From Chitinophagales bacterium (lineage in GTDB: Bacteria > Bacteroidota > Bacteroidia > Chitinophagales > LD1): a DNA stretch of 64,000 bases. The notes below the pieces were generated by a model, which was not told the DNA's origin, searched no databases, and worked only from the letters and a program-made list of their open reading frames with translations. The DNA is taken from positions 124,001-188,000 of the forward strand of contig JAEUVA010000012.1 of assembly GCA_016787045.1 (NCBI GenBank), given 5' to 3'. Below, piece by piece: positions 25,060-34,149 of this stretch (positions are counted from its first letter, which is position 1; each line of letters opens with the position of its first letter). A program made the position numbers and the translations under genes.

Positions 25060-27813
25060 ATGCACAAGTTTTTACCCCTTGTTTGGTTTGTTGCGGCTCC
25101 GCTTTTTGCCTTGCCGCAGCAGATGTACACCAAGCAATTTAACTTCCGCTCTTTTCCGCAAACGGAAAAACAAAATACGGCTTTGTGGCAGCAACTCAAC
25201 TCGGCCAAAGCGCAACAGCACCCAGAGTACGGGCTATTGCCCCAAGATGCCAAATGCAACAATTGCGTAGAGGTGCTTGATAAGCGAACAGAAAACAGCC
25301 GCTACTATGTATTAGAAAAGCAAACCAACCATTTTCAGGTACAAAAGTCATACTACCCCATTCATTTTTTGGGTAAAAACAACGAATGGCTAACCATAGA
25401 TACCCGCCTGAAACCCGAAGCCAATCAGGTTTACCGGGCCGGGCAGCAGCCCATACCCACCGTTTGCGATTTAAGCAAAAAACAAACCCGATTAGAGTTA
25501 GATGATATAGAGTTGGTTTGGAACAATGACCTGCGGATTTATTACACCAATGAAAACCTGCAACAGCTTACCGCCTCTCCGGTGGCTGACTACAGCAATT
25601 ACACCATTGGCGAAGATGGCATGCGGGTGTACAACCTCTGGCACCAAACAGATATGGAGCAGTATTTTCAAAAGGGTGCCGTTAAAACCAATTTTATCCT
25701 TACGCAAAAGCCGGCATTTTTGTCTAACACCGGTTACCTGGCAATTGAAGACCACATACAACTGCCCTCCGGCTACACCATAACCCCCGGTAATGATGGT
25801 TCGCGTTTTTCGGGTTGGGATTTGGAGGTGCGCAATAACACAGGCGAGATAATAGCCACCATTGCACACCCGGCCTGCCGCGATGCACATGAAATTGGCT
25901 ACACAGGCAAATATCACATCAGCAAAACCGGCAATGTATTTACGCTGAAAATTTTGGTAGATGTAAGTTGGCTATCGGCAAACAACACGGTTTATCCGGT
26001 GGTGATAGACCCTTTGGTAACGGGTATTAAAAAACGAGGCAATTTTATCAGCAGCAGTTTGCCGCAAGACAACATGCAGTTTACCTCGCTTTCATTGGGT
26101 TCGTGCCCGCATAAAATGTATGTACCGGTACCGGGCAAAAGCACTTTGGTAAAAGCATATTTTGATGTAGAAGACCAAACCCAAAGCGACACCGATTGCG
26201 GAGTACCGCTAGGCACCCCCGGACATATTTGCCTTAAAAGAGAAATACTACACACCCTGCGCTCTGACACCTGCAATGTAAATGTGGGGCCGTTTTTCTG
26301 CGCAGGAGTTGGCGGCACGGGGCTCAACAACTGCGATACTCCGGGAGTAATTACCACAGACCCCAACACCGTACCCGGTGCAGCCCGCATACCGCTTAAT
26401 AACAATAACTTTTTGGGCTGTATAGCACCGCAATGCCCCGATTATGATTTGCCGTTTACACTCCTCAACCAAGATAGCAGTTGCGGTGATGTATGCGGTT
26501 ACCTCTGCGCCCGTACCAACATGTGGCAAATGACAATAGAGGCCTGCATGCTGGAAGGCAACATCAGCCAAGATAAGACCGTAATTTGCCCGGCAGAGCC
26601 GGTTACCTTTACTGCCAACCCCAGCTGTGGTGTACCTCCGTATCACTTTATTTGGGATTACAACAACTCTCAGATTTTAGACACCGTATTTGGCACTACT
26701 ACCTTTACCATCAACCCTACTCAAACGGGTGATATGTTTTGCTACATAGTAGATGCCTGCGGCATTATTGTGCCGGCCGGGCCGCTCACCGTTACCGTTA
26801 CCCCTGCCCCACCGGCCAATGCCGGTGCCGATAAGTTTTTGTGTGAGAGTGGTGGTGTGCTGCAATTGGGCGGTAGTCCTACCTCTTCGCCCAATGCCAA
26901 CGTAACCTGGGCTGGCGAAAATGCCACTTCCACCGGTTACTTAAACGCTACTAATATCCCTAACCCTACTGCTACTATCCCTGCGGGGGTTATGGATACT
27001 TTTTATTACACCGTTACCGCTCAGCAGCCGGGATTTAACTGCAACCGTACAGATACTGTTTTTGTGTTTGCTAAGGCCAATCCGGTGGTTACTATTGATA
27101 CTTCGGGCGTTACCGAGTTTTGTGCCGGTGGTAGCGTTACACTTAGCACACAAGGCAGTTTCAGCAGCTATGTGTGGAGCAATGGAGCCACTACTCCAGC
27201 TATCAGCGCATCGCAGCCCGGGCAATATTTTGTAGTGGTTACCGATGCCTCCGGCTGTAAAGATACCAGCAACATCATCAGCGTTTCCACTATCAGTGTA
27301 CCCAATGTAGCCGTGTTTCCGGATACGCTCATTATGTTTGGCGATAGTGTAATGCTCTATACCGACATCAACCTACTGGGTGCAAACATTGATTCATTTA
27401 CCTGGTCGCCTAACTTAAACATCTCTTGCACAGATTGCCCTAATCCGTATGTAACTCCGCTATACGACCAACTGTATGGTGTGCGGGTGTACAGCAAGGG
27501 ATGTATTGTTAGCGATTCTGCTTTGATACGTATTATACTGCCCAACAACTTTTTTATTCCTAATGTATTTACGCCCAATGGCGATGGCAACAATGATGTG
27601 TTTTACATTTTTGCGCAGAGCGGAGTGCGGGTATTGGAGTTTCAGGTGTTTAACCGCATAGGCGAAATAGTACATGCCGGTGCCTACCCATGGGATGGCA
27701 ACTACAAAGGCAAACCCTCGCCTCCGGGTGTGTATGTGTATGTGTTCAAACTGGGCCTGTATGGCGATGACCAAAGCATACTCCGTAAGGGAAGTGTAAC
27801 GATTATCCGCTAA
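25060..27813 (+). CDS. Large secreted protein with PKD-like domains and type B T9SS C-terminal domain
   Basis: 917 residues. Signal peptide ends near FALPQQ. The N-terminal ~350 residues are a beta-rich region without a family I can name; then a Cys-rich stretch (~370-490), PKD/Ig-like repeats (CGVPPYHFIWDY, GSFSSYVWSNGATTPAIS), and an ISCTDCPNPY module. The end is a gliding-motility-associated domain (FTPNGDGNNDVF, FQVFNRIGEIVHAG, GVYVYVFKLG), the signal for T9SS export and surface attachment. Downstream asnS converges with 4 bases between stops. Confidence 0.88.
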   Translation: MHKFLPLVWFVAAPLFALPQQMYTKQFNFRSFPQTEKQNTALWQQLNSAKAQQHPEYGLLPQDAKCNNCVEVLDKRTENSRYYVLEKQTNHFQVQKSYYPIHFLGKNNEWLTIDTRLKPEANQVYRAGQQPIPTVCDLSKKQTRLELDDIELVWNNDLRIYYTNENLQQLTASPVADYSNYTIGEDGMRVYNLWHQTDMEQYFQKGAVKTNFILTQKPAFLSNTGYLAIEDHIQLPSGYTITPGNDGSRFSGWDLEVRNNTGEIIATIAHPACRDAHEIGYTGKYHISKTGNVFTLKILVDVSWLSANNTVYPVVIDPLVTGIKKRGNFISSSLPQDNMQFTSLSLGSCPHKMYVPVPGKSTLVKAYFDVEDQTQSDTDCGVPLGTPGHICLKREILHTLRSDTCNVNVGPFFCAGVGGTGLNNCDTPGVITTDPNTVPGAARIPLNNNNFLGCIAPQCPDYDLPFTLLNQDSSCGDVCGYLCARTNMWQMTIEACMLEGNISQDKTVICPAEPVTFTANPSCGVPPYHFIWDYNNSQILDTVFGTTTFTINPTQTGDMFCYIVDACGIIVPAGPLTVTVTPAPPANAGADKFLCESGGVLQLGGSPTSSPNANVTWAGENATSTGYLNATNIPNPTATIPAGVMDTFYYTVTAQQPGFNCNRTDTVFVFAKANPVVTIDTSGVTEFCAGGSVTLSTQGSFSSYVWSNGATTPAISASQPGQYFVVVTDASGCKDTSNIISVSTISVPNVAVFPDTLIMFGDSVMLYTDINLLGANIDSFTWSPNLNISCTDCPNPYVTPLYDQLYGVRVYSKGCIVSDSALIRIILPNNFFIPNVFTPNGDGNNDVFYIFAQSGVRVLEFQVFNRIGEIVHAGAYPWDGNYKGKPSPPGVYVYVFKLGLYGDDQSILRKGSVTIIR

Positions 27814-27817
27814 ACTA

Positions 27818-29335
27818 CTACGGCAACAATCTGCCGTAGCTTCTTGGGAATGGTATGGTTTCACGAATGTGCTGAAGCCCGCAAATCCAGGCCACGAGCC
27901 GTTCTAAGCCAAGCCCAAAACCACTGTGTGGCACATTGCCAAATTTGCGAAGGTCTAAATACCACTCAAACGCGCTCATGGGTAGTTCGTGTTCTATGAT
28001 TTTGCTTTTCAGGCGCTCTATATCCGTTTCGCGCTCTCCACCACCTACTACTTCGCCATAACCTTCGGGTGCCAGCAAATCCACACCCTTGGCGTAGCCC
28101 TTGTCGGTTTCGTCTTCTTTCATGTAAAAGGCCTTCACCGCCTGCGGCCAGTTGTACACCATTACCGGTTGGCCAAACATTTTGGTAAGTACGGTTTCAT
28201 CGCCACCGCCAAAATCATTGCCGCGCTCAAAAGTATTGGCACTGTGTATCCACTGCTCTACGGCTTGTTGCCTTTCGGCAATATCGGTGAGTTGTGCTTT
28301 TAGTTTATCAATCTTGCTTTGGTTAAAATTGATTTCCCCTTTCTTCAACTCGCCCGATTTGATTTTTGCTTCGCGCTCAGCAATCTCGTTTTCGGTAGCC
28401 AGTTTTTCGTCCACCAGCTTTTGCTGCTCTTCGGCAAGCATGACGAGTGATGTACGGCCATTCACTTCTTTTTCGCCTTTTATAATGCTCACGGCATCTT
28501 CGTATTTCATCCGAATAAATGGTTCGCGTACTTTTTCTAAGTAAGAAGTTTCTCGCTCCAGCGCTTTTAGCTCATCGGCACATTCATCTAATACTTTAGT
28601 AACCACCGAGCGCACAAAATCTTCTATCAAATCCATATCCATTTTCAAATCATAGAAAGCCATTTCGGGTTCTATCATCCAAAACTCGCTGAGGTGCCTG
28701 CGGGTTTTTGATTTTTCGGCTCTAAAGGTAGGGCCAAAAGTATAAATCAACCCTTGCGCCATAGCCATGGCCTCGCCATATAACTGCCCGCTTTGCGAGA
28801 GGTAAGCCGGCTCGCCATAGTAGTCGGTTTCAAAAAGGTTGGTGGTGCCTTCGCAAGCATTGCCGGTAAAGATAGGGGCATCCATCTGCACAAATCCGCG
28901 GCTCTGAAAAAACTCGTGTATAGCAAAAATAATGCGGTTGCGTACGCGCATAATGGCCCACTGCCTGCGGCTGCGCAGCCACAGGTGGCGGTTATCCATC
29001 AAAAAGTCCACGCCATGCTCTTTGGGTGTAATGGGGTACTCGGTGGCCTCCGCAATAACCTGCAAAGACGTTACCTGAATCTCAAATCCGCCTATTTGCC
29101 GCTCGTCTTTTACCACTTTGCCGGTAATGCTCAGCGAGCTTTCTTGTGGCAAACGTTTGGCGGCTTCAAAACTTTCTTCCCCTACTACATTCAGGTCAAT
29201 CACTGCCTGGCAAAAGCCGGTGCCATCTCTAAAAGTCATAAATACCAGCCCTTTGCTATCGCGCTTTTGAGCGTTCCACCCGCTAAGCTGTACGGTTTGG
29301 CCCTCGTGTTGTGCTAATTGTTTGATGTATATCAT
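27818..29335 (-). CDS. asnS: Asparagine--tRNA ligase with a charged helical insertion
   Basis: 505 residues. Class IIb aminoacyl-tRNA synthetase that charges tRNA-Asn. N-terminal OB-fold anticodon domain (1-~100), motif 2 FRAEKSKTRRHL (204-215) and motif 3 GFGLGLERLVAW near the C-terminus are intact. Between motifs 2 and 3, residues ~288-372 form a Lys/Glu-rich, probably coiled-coil insertion (e.g. EEQQKLVDEKLATENEIAE) that lengthens it beyond the ~430-470 residues I consider usual. Likely still active. Promoter box at 29391. Confidence 0.95.
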   Translation of the reverse strand: MIYIKQLAQHEGQTVQLSGWNAQKRDSKGLVFMTFRDGTGFCQAVIDLNVVGEESFEAAKRLPQESSLSITGKVVKDERQIGGFEIQVTSLQVIAEATEYPITPKEHGVDFLMDNRHLWLRSRRQWAIMRVRNRIIFAIHEFFQSRGFVQMDAPIFTGNACEGTTNLFETDYYGEPAYLSQSGQLYGEAMAMAQGLIYTFGPTFRAEKSKTRRHLSEFWMIEPEMAFYDLKMDMDLIEDFVRSVVTKVLDECADELKALERETSYLEKVREPFIRMKYEDAVSIIKGEKEVNGRTSLVMLAEEQQKLVDEKLATENEIAEREAKIKSGELKKGEINFNQSKIDKLKAQLTDIAERQQAVEQWIHSANTFERGNDFGGGDETVLTKMFGQPVMVYNWPQAVKAFYMKEDETDKGYAKGVDLLAPEGYGEVVGGGERETDIERLKSKIIEHELPMSAFEWYLDLRKFGNVPHSGFGLGLERLVAWICGLQHIRETIPFPRSYGRLLP

Positions 29336-29390
29336 AATGTGTTATCGTGTTAAAGTGATAATGTATTGATGTGCGCCATTAAAAGGGTGG

Positions 29391-29398
29391 CGAATATA
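29391..29398 (-). promoter_or_regulatory. -7 box for asnS (TATATTCG)
   Basis: TATATTCG on the reverse strand, about 55 bases before the asnS start. The same octamer precedes typA (44523). Confidence 0.4.
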
Positions 29399-29424
29399 AG
29401 CAAGCATTGAATTTGAAAAACGGA

Positions 29425-30720
29425 CTATTGCAATATCACCCGCTTGGTGAGCAGGGCATTGCCATTTTGCAAGTGAAGAAGGTAAATGCCTTTGGGCAAA
29501 AAAGAGGAGGAAATTTGTGTAGTGGCTGCACCTTTGCTCTCTTGCTCGTGTACCAATTGCCCGGTAGTACTAAATAATTGTATCTGTGTATTCCCTTCGG
29601 GCAGGTGTTTGATTATTATTTCTGACTCATTGCAATAAACTGTAGCCGATAAAGCCAATACATCGCTCACCCCGGTTGCTTCTATAATGGTGATAAACAA
29701 TGTATCGTATGCTTCGCAACCCTGTTGGTTAAAGGCGCGCATCACTACCATGTAGTTGCCGGGAGCCATATAATTAAACTGTGGGAAAGCTATTCCGTAA
29801 ATCTGAGAGCCATCGCCAAAATCCCAAAAAAACTGTGTGGCATTTACCGTTAACGAAAAAAACTGCACCAACTCTCCTACTGTAGCAGTTACTTTGGAAG
29901 CCCCTATGTGGTTGGTTACATAAAAACCGTTTAGCTCAATAGATTGAGTAGCCACATAGGTGTTATATAGATAAACTATGGTGTATCGGCCTTCCGGCAA
30001 ACCCAAAAATTGAAAATTGCCGGTAACGTTGTTGTACGAACCGACCAGTGTATTGGTAGTATCGTATAGTTGACAAACATTCCAAGCAATACTGGGGTCT
30101 TGGTTGATTTGAATAACCCCATCGTTGTTACTGCAGGTGGCATCTGTAGTACTTACCAAAGGCGGCAATGAAATATGCAAGACAAACCGGCTATTGTTCT
30201 TAGTAGAATGCGACACCGTGAAGCTAAATGTACCTTGCCGTAAATCATAAAAATTTCCGGTGAATTTATCTTCTAACCGGACGATGCTGGTGGGATCTAT
30301 GTTATCCAACAAATTACAAAAAATCTGGTAGTTGCCTCCGGAGTCTACTTCAAAACCTAAAGGAATAACTGCCGTGCTTACGAAAGGGCCGTACCCGTTG
30401 TTTTGGCACTCTACACTGTCGGTGGTAAGCGAATAGATTTGCGGTACAACCGGTGACGGGTTAAAAACTTTGTAGGCATCTTCCAGATTAAAATAAGCCG
30501 GAGAAGTGCCATAATCTAAGTAAATGGTAGTGAGGTCATAAGCACTACTGCTCAGGTTAATGATACCGATTTTTACTTCCTTTTTTCCGGCTGCAGCAAA
30601 CAACCAAATGGGAAAGAAAGCCAGTACTACTGTGCCTAAAAATAGACGAAACTGTGCCGTATATCTTCTACGAAAAAAAGTAGTTGCTGCAATAAAAATG
30701 GGAAGTAATGCTCTATTCAT
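29425..30720 (-). CDS. PKD-domain secreted protein with type A T9SS sorting domain
   Basis: 431 residues from ATG 30720. A hydrophobic segment at ~28-45 (LFLGTVVLAFFPIWLFAAAG) is a long signal peptide or anchor. Middle part unknown, beta-rich, then a PKD domain (FFWDFGDGSQ, GCEAYDTLFITI) and a C-terminal type A sorting domain (LPKGIYLLHLQNGNALLTKR). Probably exported to the surface through T9SS. Its first 15 in-frame codons upstream (TTG/ATG options) were rejected in favour of the ATG 10 bases after a promoter box. Confidence 0.85.
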   Translation of the reverse strand: MNRALLPIFIAATTFFRRRYTAQFRLFLGTVVLAFFPIWLFAAAGKKEVKIGIINLSSSAYDLTTIYLDYGTSPAYFNLEDAYKVFNPSPVVPQIYSLTTDSVECQNNGYGPFVSTAVIPLGFEVDSGGNYQIFCNLLDNIDPTSIVRLEDKFTGNFYDLRQGTFSFTVSHSTKNNSRFVLHISLPPLVSTTDATCSNNDGVIQINQDPSIAWNVCQLYDTTNTLVGSYNNVTGNFQFLGLPEGRYTIVYLYNTYVATQSIELNGFYVTNHIGASKVTATVGELVQFFSLTVNATQFFWDFGDGSQIYGIAFPQFNYMAPGNYMVVMRAFNQQGCEAYDTLFITIIEATGVSDVLALSATVYCNESEIIIKHLPEGNTQIQLFSTTGQLVHEQESKGAATTQISSSFLPKGIYLLHLQNGNALLTKRVILQ

Positions 30721-30730
30721 CTGTCGGGGG

Positions 30731-30738
30731 CAAATGTA
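30731..30738 (-). promoter_or_regulatory. -7 box TACATTTG for the PKD/T9SS gene
   Basis: Perfect TAnnTTTG on the reverse strand, 10 bases before the ATG at 30720. Supports that start. Confidence 0.55.
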
Positions 30739-30900
30739 CTCTATTAAGATAAGTTTTTTATTCAAGTGGTTGGCTGCTAATCAGTCAGCAACGCATTAGT
30801 AATGCAAAGAGCATACCAATACTTTGCTTGTTTATACAATCATTCTCTTAACAGCAATTCCAAAACTTTGTTTTCTTCGTGATAAATTCTAAACCAAGTC

Positions 30901-31770
30901 ATGAAAAAATTCTACTTACTGTCTGTCCTGTTTTTGGTGGCGTGTTTGCTAATGCTAAACACCAACCGCGTTAGTTCAAAAATTAGTTCTCCACCTGCCG
31001 GCTCTGCCGGAGACCCTTTTACGAGCAAAACCTGTGTACAGGGTGGTTGCCATGGTGGCTCGGTTACTACACCTAATGCTAATGATCTTACGCTCACTAT
31101 TGGTACCGGCACTCCCACTACCCCGCTCAATTCATCGTTTGTTTACTCCCCCAATACAGACTACAATATTGCTTTTTTGATTAATGCATTTACCACCCGT
31201 TACGGATTTCAGATTACGGCTTTAGATGCCAGCAACGAAAAAGCTGGTACTTTTGCAGTAACCAACGCGGCTACCACCAAAATAAACACCTCCGGCCCAA
31301 CCGGCACCCGCCAATACATGGGTCACCTCAACGCCAGCAGCACTAAAAACTGGACTTTTAAATGGACCTCACCGGCTGCATCTACCGGCAGTGTGACCTT
31401 TTATTACACTTACGCCACAGAAGATACGGATGGTGATCCCGATTCTGATGTTATTTATGCCGGTTCAGTTTCTATTGAACCTAGTTTAGTGGGTATAGAA
31501 GACATCAGCACCAAAATTGAAGCACTTCGTGTATTTCCAAACCCGGTAATCAGCGATTTGACGGTAACCGGCAATATGCTGAACACAGAAAATTTAGAAA
31601 TTTCTTTGTACTCTTTAGATGGAAAAGTCTCTCAACAGTTATTGAACGATAAAGTGAGTGCAGGAAGTTTTAGCCGTACTTTTGATGTAGCTAATTTGAC
31701 CAGCGGTGTTTATCTGATGCAGTTGAAATCGGGTAATGCCGCAACGACCAAAAAAATATTTGTTGATTAA
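30901..31770 (+). CDS. Secreted protein with N-terminal CX4CH motif, Reelin-like (choice-of-anchor V type) domain and T9SS tail
   Basis: 289 residues. Signal peptide, then a Gly/Pro-rich stretch leading to TCVQGGCHGG, which has a CX4CH haem-like motif. A beta-domain of the choice-of-anchor V/Reelin-like sort follows (residues ~60-195), and the end is a type A T9SS sorting domain (FPNPVISDLTV ... LTSGVYLMQLKSG). Relatives usually carry CxxCH at this place, so a c-type haem is plausible but unproven. It heads a four-gene same-strand run with another CX4CH protein, YceI and DUF5777, separated from them by a terminator. Confidence 0.8.
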   Translation: MKKFYLLSVLFLVACLLMLNTNRVSSKISSPPAGSAGDPFTSKTCVQGGCHGGSVTTPNANDLTLTIGTGTPTTPLNSSFVYSPNTDYNIAFLINAFTTRYGFQITALDASNEKAGTFAVTNAATTKINTSGPTGTRQYMGHLNASSTKNWTFKWTSPAASTGSVTFYYTYATEDTDGDPDSDVIYAGSVSIEPSLVGIEDISTKIEALRVFPNPVISDLTVTGNMLNTENLEISLYSLDGKVSQQLLNDKVSAGSFSRTFDVANLTSGVYLMQLKSGNAATTKKIFVD

Positions 31771-31788
31771 TACTTTATCTACCACAAC

Positions 31789-31826
31789 AAAACCTGCTTA
31801 AACTAAACTGAGCAGGTTTTGTTTTT
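31789..31826 (+). terminator. Intrinsic terminator after the anchor-V-like gene
   Basis: Arms AAAACCTGCT (31789-31798) and AGCAGGTTTT (31811-31820) with a GTTTTT tail. Lies between the T9SS protein and the next CX4CH gene, so those may be only partly cotranscribed. Confidence 0.8.
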
Positions 31827-31834
31827 CAATAACT

Positions 31835-32206
31835 ATGAGAACACTTTTCATTTCAACATTTTTTTTGGCATTTGCAGCCACCGGATTTTACTCGTGCAGT
31901 AAAAGCAAAACAGATGTGCCCTGCACCGTAAGTACGGATACGCTGAACACTTACACAAAAACTGTTAAACCCATAATGGATTTTTATTGCGCTTATGGGG
32001 GCTGCCACGATGCCGGAAGTGCCGCATCAGGCATTGTTTTAGAAGATTTCGGCTCTACAAAGAGTGCAGCCGTAAACCAATCTAATTTCTTTTGCGTAAT
32101 AGACTGGACCTGCGGGCCCAAAATGCCGCAGGGAGCATCGCAACCTTTGGCAGATTCTTTGATTAACCAAATAAAGGCATGGCGCAACAACTGCTACGCT
32201 GAATAA
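31835..32206 (+). CDS. Putative c-type cytochrome-like lipoprotein (CX4CH)
   Basis: 123 residues. Lipoprotein signal with lipobox-like GFYSC and a Cys at about residue 21. The mature part has YCAYGGCHD, a CX4CH motif placed as the haem-binding site of small Bacteroidota cytochrome-like proteins, and KMPQG later, where Met could be the distal ligand. Six cysteines in all. YceI follows after 5 bases, so the two are almost certainly cotranscribed. Haem attachment is inference. Confidence 0.75.
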   Translation: MRTLFISTFFLAFAATGFYSCSKSKTDVPCTVSTDTLNTYTKTVKPIMDFYCAYGGCHDAGSAASGIVLEDFGSTKSAAVNQSNFFCVIDWTCGPKMPQGASQPLADSLINQIKAWRNNCYAE

Positions 32207-32211
32207 ACGAA

Positions 32212-32790
32212 ATGAAAAAACTGGGATACATATTGTTTTTTATACTGTTCGTTACCGGGCAAGTTTTTGCTCAGGATGATCGGTACAAAAACACCTTTGT
32301 ATGTACCCGTGGCAAAGCGCACTTTTTTTCTAAAACTCCGGTAGAAGATATTGAAGCCACCACTTACAAGGCCGCTTGTGTACTAAACACCGAAACCCGA
32401 AAGGTGAGTGTGAAAATCCCCATTATCTCATTCAAGTTTGCCAATGGGTTGATGGAGCAGCACTTTAACGAAAATTACATGGAAACCGACAAATACCCAA
32501 GTGCAGTATTAGATGCGGTTGTCTCTAACACAGATATTGATTTTAGCAGAGATGGATACTACGATGTAGAGTTGCGAGGCAGTTTAGAGATACATGGCGT
32601 AAAACAAGAGCGAGTAATTTATGGCAAATTGGTAGTGATGAACGGACAAGTAAGTTCGGCTACAGCTAACTTTGACGTTAAACTGGTGGATCACAAAATT
32701 GAAGTACCTAAGTTGGTTTTTGCCAATATTGCAGAGGTGATTAAGGTAGATGTAGAGTTTGTTTTTCAACGCTACCAAAAGGCCAACTAA
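32212..32790 (+). CDS. YceI-family protein, periplasmic
   Basis: 192 residues with signal peptide ending FAQ. YceI lipocalin-like fold: FEF-like core seen in AHFFSKTPVEDIEA, KVSVKIPIISFKFANGLMEQ, HFNENYMETDKYP and the closing GVKQERVIYGKL. YceI proteins bind isoprenoid quinones or similar lipids in the periplasm. It lies between a cytochrome-like lipoprotein (5 bases before) and a DUF5777 barrel (69 bases after), a set that suggests quinone- or haem-linked electron handling at the envelope (inference). Confidence 0.9.
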   Translation: MKKLGYILFFILFVTGQVFAQDDRYKNTFVCTRGKAHFFSKTPVEDIEATTYKAACVLNTETRKVSVKIPIISFKFANGLMEQHFNENYMETDKYPSAVLDAVVSNTDIDFSRDGYYDVELRGSLEIHGVKQERVIYGKLVVMNGQVSSATANFDVKLVDHKIEVPKLVFANIAEVIKVDVEFVFQRYQKAN

Positions 32791-32859
32791 TATTCTTTCC
32801 CTCACTATTGGCTTACACTTTCAACTATTTTTATTTTTTTGATAAAAATCTATTGGCTC

Positions 32860-33873
32860 ATGCGTTTTGGTTTTACACTGTTATTGCTCATTGCATCTCG
32901 TTTGTTGTTCGCTCAAGTTGATTTGTTGGATGAGCTCACTCAGGAAGATAAACCCAAAAAAGAATACGTTAAGTACACCTTTAAAACCACTCGGGTAATC
33001 AACGGCCACAGTATAGAACCCACACCGGCCAAGGCACTTGACTTTCGCATCAGCCACCGGTTTGGCGATGTGGCTGCTACGCCTAACGATCACATACACT
33101 CTATGTTTGGATTTGACCAGGCGGCCGATATTTTGTTTGTATTTGAATATGGCATTACCGATGATTTAACCGTAGGTGCAGGACGTGCTAAAGGTGCCGG
33201 CCCTATGCGCGAGTTGTGGAACACCAGCATAAAGTACCGCGCGCTTAAGCAAACCAAAGATTTTAAAATACCGCTTACCATTACACTATATGGCAATGCC
33301 GCCATTAGCAGTATGCGCAGCAGTGGCGACCCTACACAAGTGGCGTTTTTCCCGAAAAATACTTACCTCGGTTTTTCAGACAGAATGAGCTATACCCTGC
33401 AAGCTCTTATTGCCTGCAAAGCTACCGATTGGCTGAGTGTGCAACTAACGCCTGCTTTTGTATGGCGCAACCGTGTGCCGTACAACGATAAAAACGGCTT
33501 GTTTTTTTTGGGTCTTAGCGGCAGGGCTAAATTCAGCAAACGTGCGGGTATTATTTTTGAATACTTTTTACCTATTACCAAAGCGGGAGTGGGTGGCCGC
33601 GAATACTTCCCCATGGTGCGTGGCCTAAAAAATGCGGCTTACTATCCGGCACTCAATATCGGCTTTGAGTTTGAAACCGGTGGGCACGTTTTTCACATCA
33701 ACTTTACGAATACCCGCGGCATGTTAGATCAAGATTTTTTGCCCTACAACACCGCCAACTGGGCACAAGGCGCCTTCCGCTTAGGGTTTACTATATCCCG
33801 CACATTTCAGCTGAACCAAAAAATGGGTAAGTATTGGAAAAAAGGAAGTGTAGAAGATGAGCCGAAGAAGTAG
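32860..33873 (+). CDS. DUF5777-family outer-membrane beta-barrel protein
   Basis: 337 residues from ATG 32860; signal peptide MRFGFTLLLLIASRLLFAQ follows at once, so the TTG at 32839 was rejected. The mature protein opens with a short acidic segment, then has barrel-like strands (DFRISHRFGDVA, FVFEYGITDDLTVGAGRAKG, HVFHINFTNTRGM). Family of unknown function, found in Bacteroidota beside YceI and cytochrome genes. Probably an outer-membrane channel or receptor for that set. A terminator hairpin follows at 33933. Confidence 0.85.
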   Translation: MRFGFTLLLLIASRLLFAQVDLLDELTQEDKPKKEYVKYTFKTTRVINGHSIEPTPAKALDFRISHRFGDVAATPNDHIHSMFGFDQAADILFVFEYGITDDLTVGAGRAKGAGPMRELWNTSIKYRALKQTKDFKIPLTITLYGNAAISSMRSSGDPTQVAFFPKNTYLGFSDRMSYTLQALIACKATDWLSVQLTPAFVWRNRVPYNDKNGLFFLGLSGRAKFSKRAGIIFEYFLPITKAGVGGREYFPMVRGLKNAAYYPALNIGFEFETGGHVFHINFTNTRGMLDQDFLPYNTANWAQGAFRLGFTISRTFQLNQKMGKYWKKGSVEDEPKK

Positions 33874-33883
33874 CAAGCACTTT

Positions 33884-33910
33884 GCAAACGCGGTCAGGCA
33901 ACCGCTTTTA
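33884..33910. repeat. Short palindromic repeat, copy 1 (pairs with 34150-34178)
   Basis: GCAAACGCGGTCAGGCAACCGCT, nearly identical to the copy at 34150. Hairpin arms GCGGT/ACCGC. The two copies bracket the terminator, the gene remnant and the REP-like repeat in this 311-base gap. Confidence 0.75.
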
Positions 33911-33932
33911 GTGTGATTGCTGCATAAAAAAT

Positions 33933-33962
33933 AAGGGCTGCCCTTACGAGCAGCCCTTTTTA
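33933..33962. terminator. Hairpin with T-tail
   Basis: Arms AAGGGCTGC and GCAGCCCTT followed by TTT and preceded by A-run; works on both strands. It ends the DUF5777 operon and also lies downstream of the reverse-strand remnant at 33977. Confidence 0.8.
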
Positions 33963-33976
33963 GTTCAAAACAGCGT

Positions 33977-34075
33977 TTACTGCTTAATCATTTTCTTGGT
34001 ATCAATTACGTTTTCATCGGCAATTAGTGTGTAGGTATAAACCCCGCTGCTGAGGTCATCGGCAGTATGTTTATT
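33977..34075 (-). pseudogene. Remnant of a T9SS type A sorting domain
   Basis: Reading the reverse strand from 34063 down to TAA at 33979-33977 gives about 28 residues ending LSSGVYTYTLIADENVIDTK then KMIKQ and stop. This is the typical last stretch of a T9SS type A C-terminal domain (LxxGxYxYxLxxDGKxxDTKKM). No gene body or start lies upstream: the frame runs into the REP-like repeat at 34077. So it is the 3' end of a lost or truncated secreted-protein gene. Fewer than 40 codons, hence not in ordinary gene calls. Confidence 0.75.
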
Positions 34076-34076
34076 G

Positions 34077-34146
34077 TGCGGGCTTTAGCCCGCGCATAAC
34101 AAAAATATCTTCCGCTTATCCCACGGCATTTGGCTTTAGCCATTGG
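34077..34146. repeat. REP-like repeat, copy B (pairs with 24935-25002)
   Basis: Palindrome GCGGGCTTTAGCCCGC (34078-34093), then a tail closely matching the other copy, ending TTTAGCCATTGG. It abuts the truncated T9SS remnant on one side and the palindrome at 34150 on the other. Confidence 0.8.
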
Positions 34147-34149
34147 CCA

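Noticed and set aside
28793..29317. Forward open frame of 174 codons opposite asnS
   Set aside because: Shadow of the asnS coding strand; asnS is certain.
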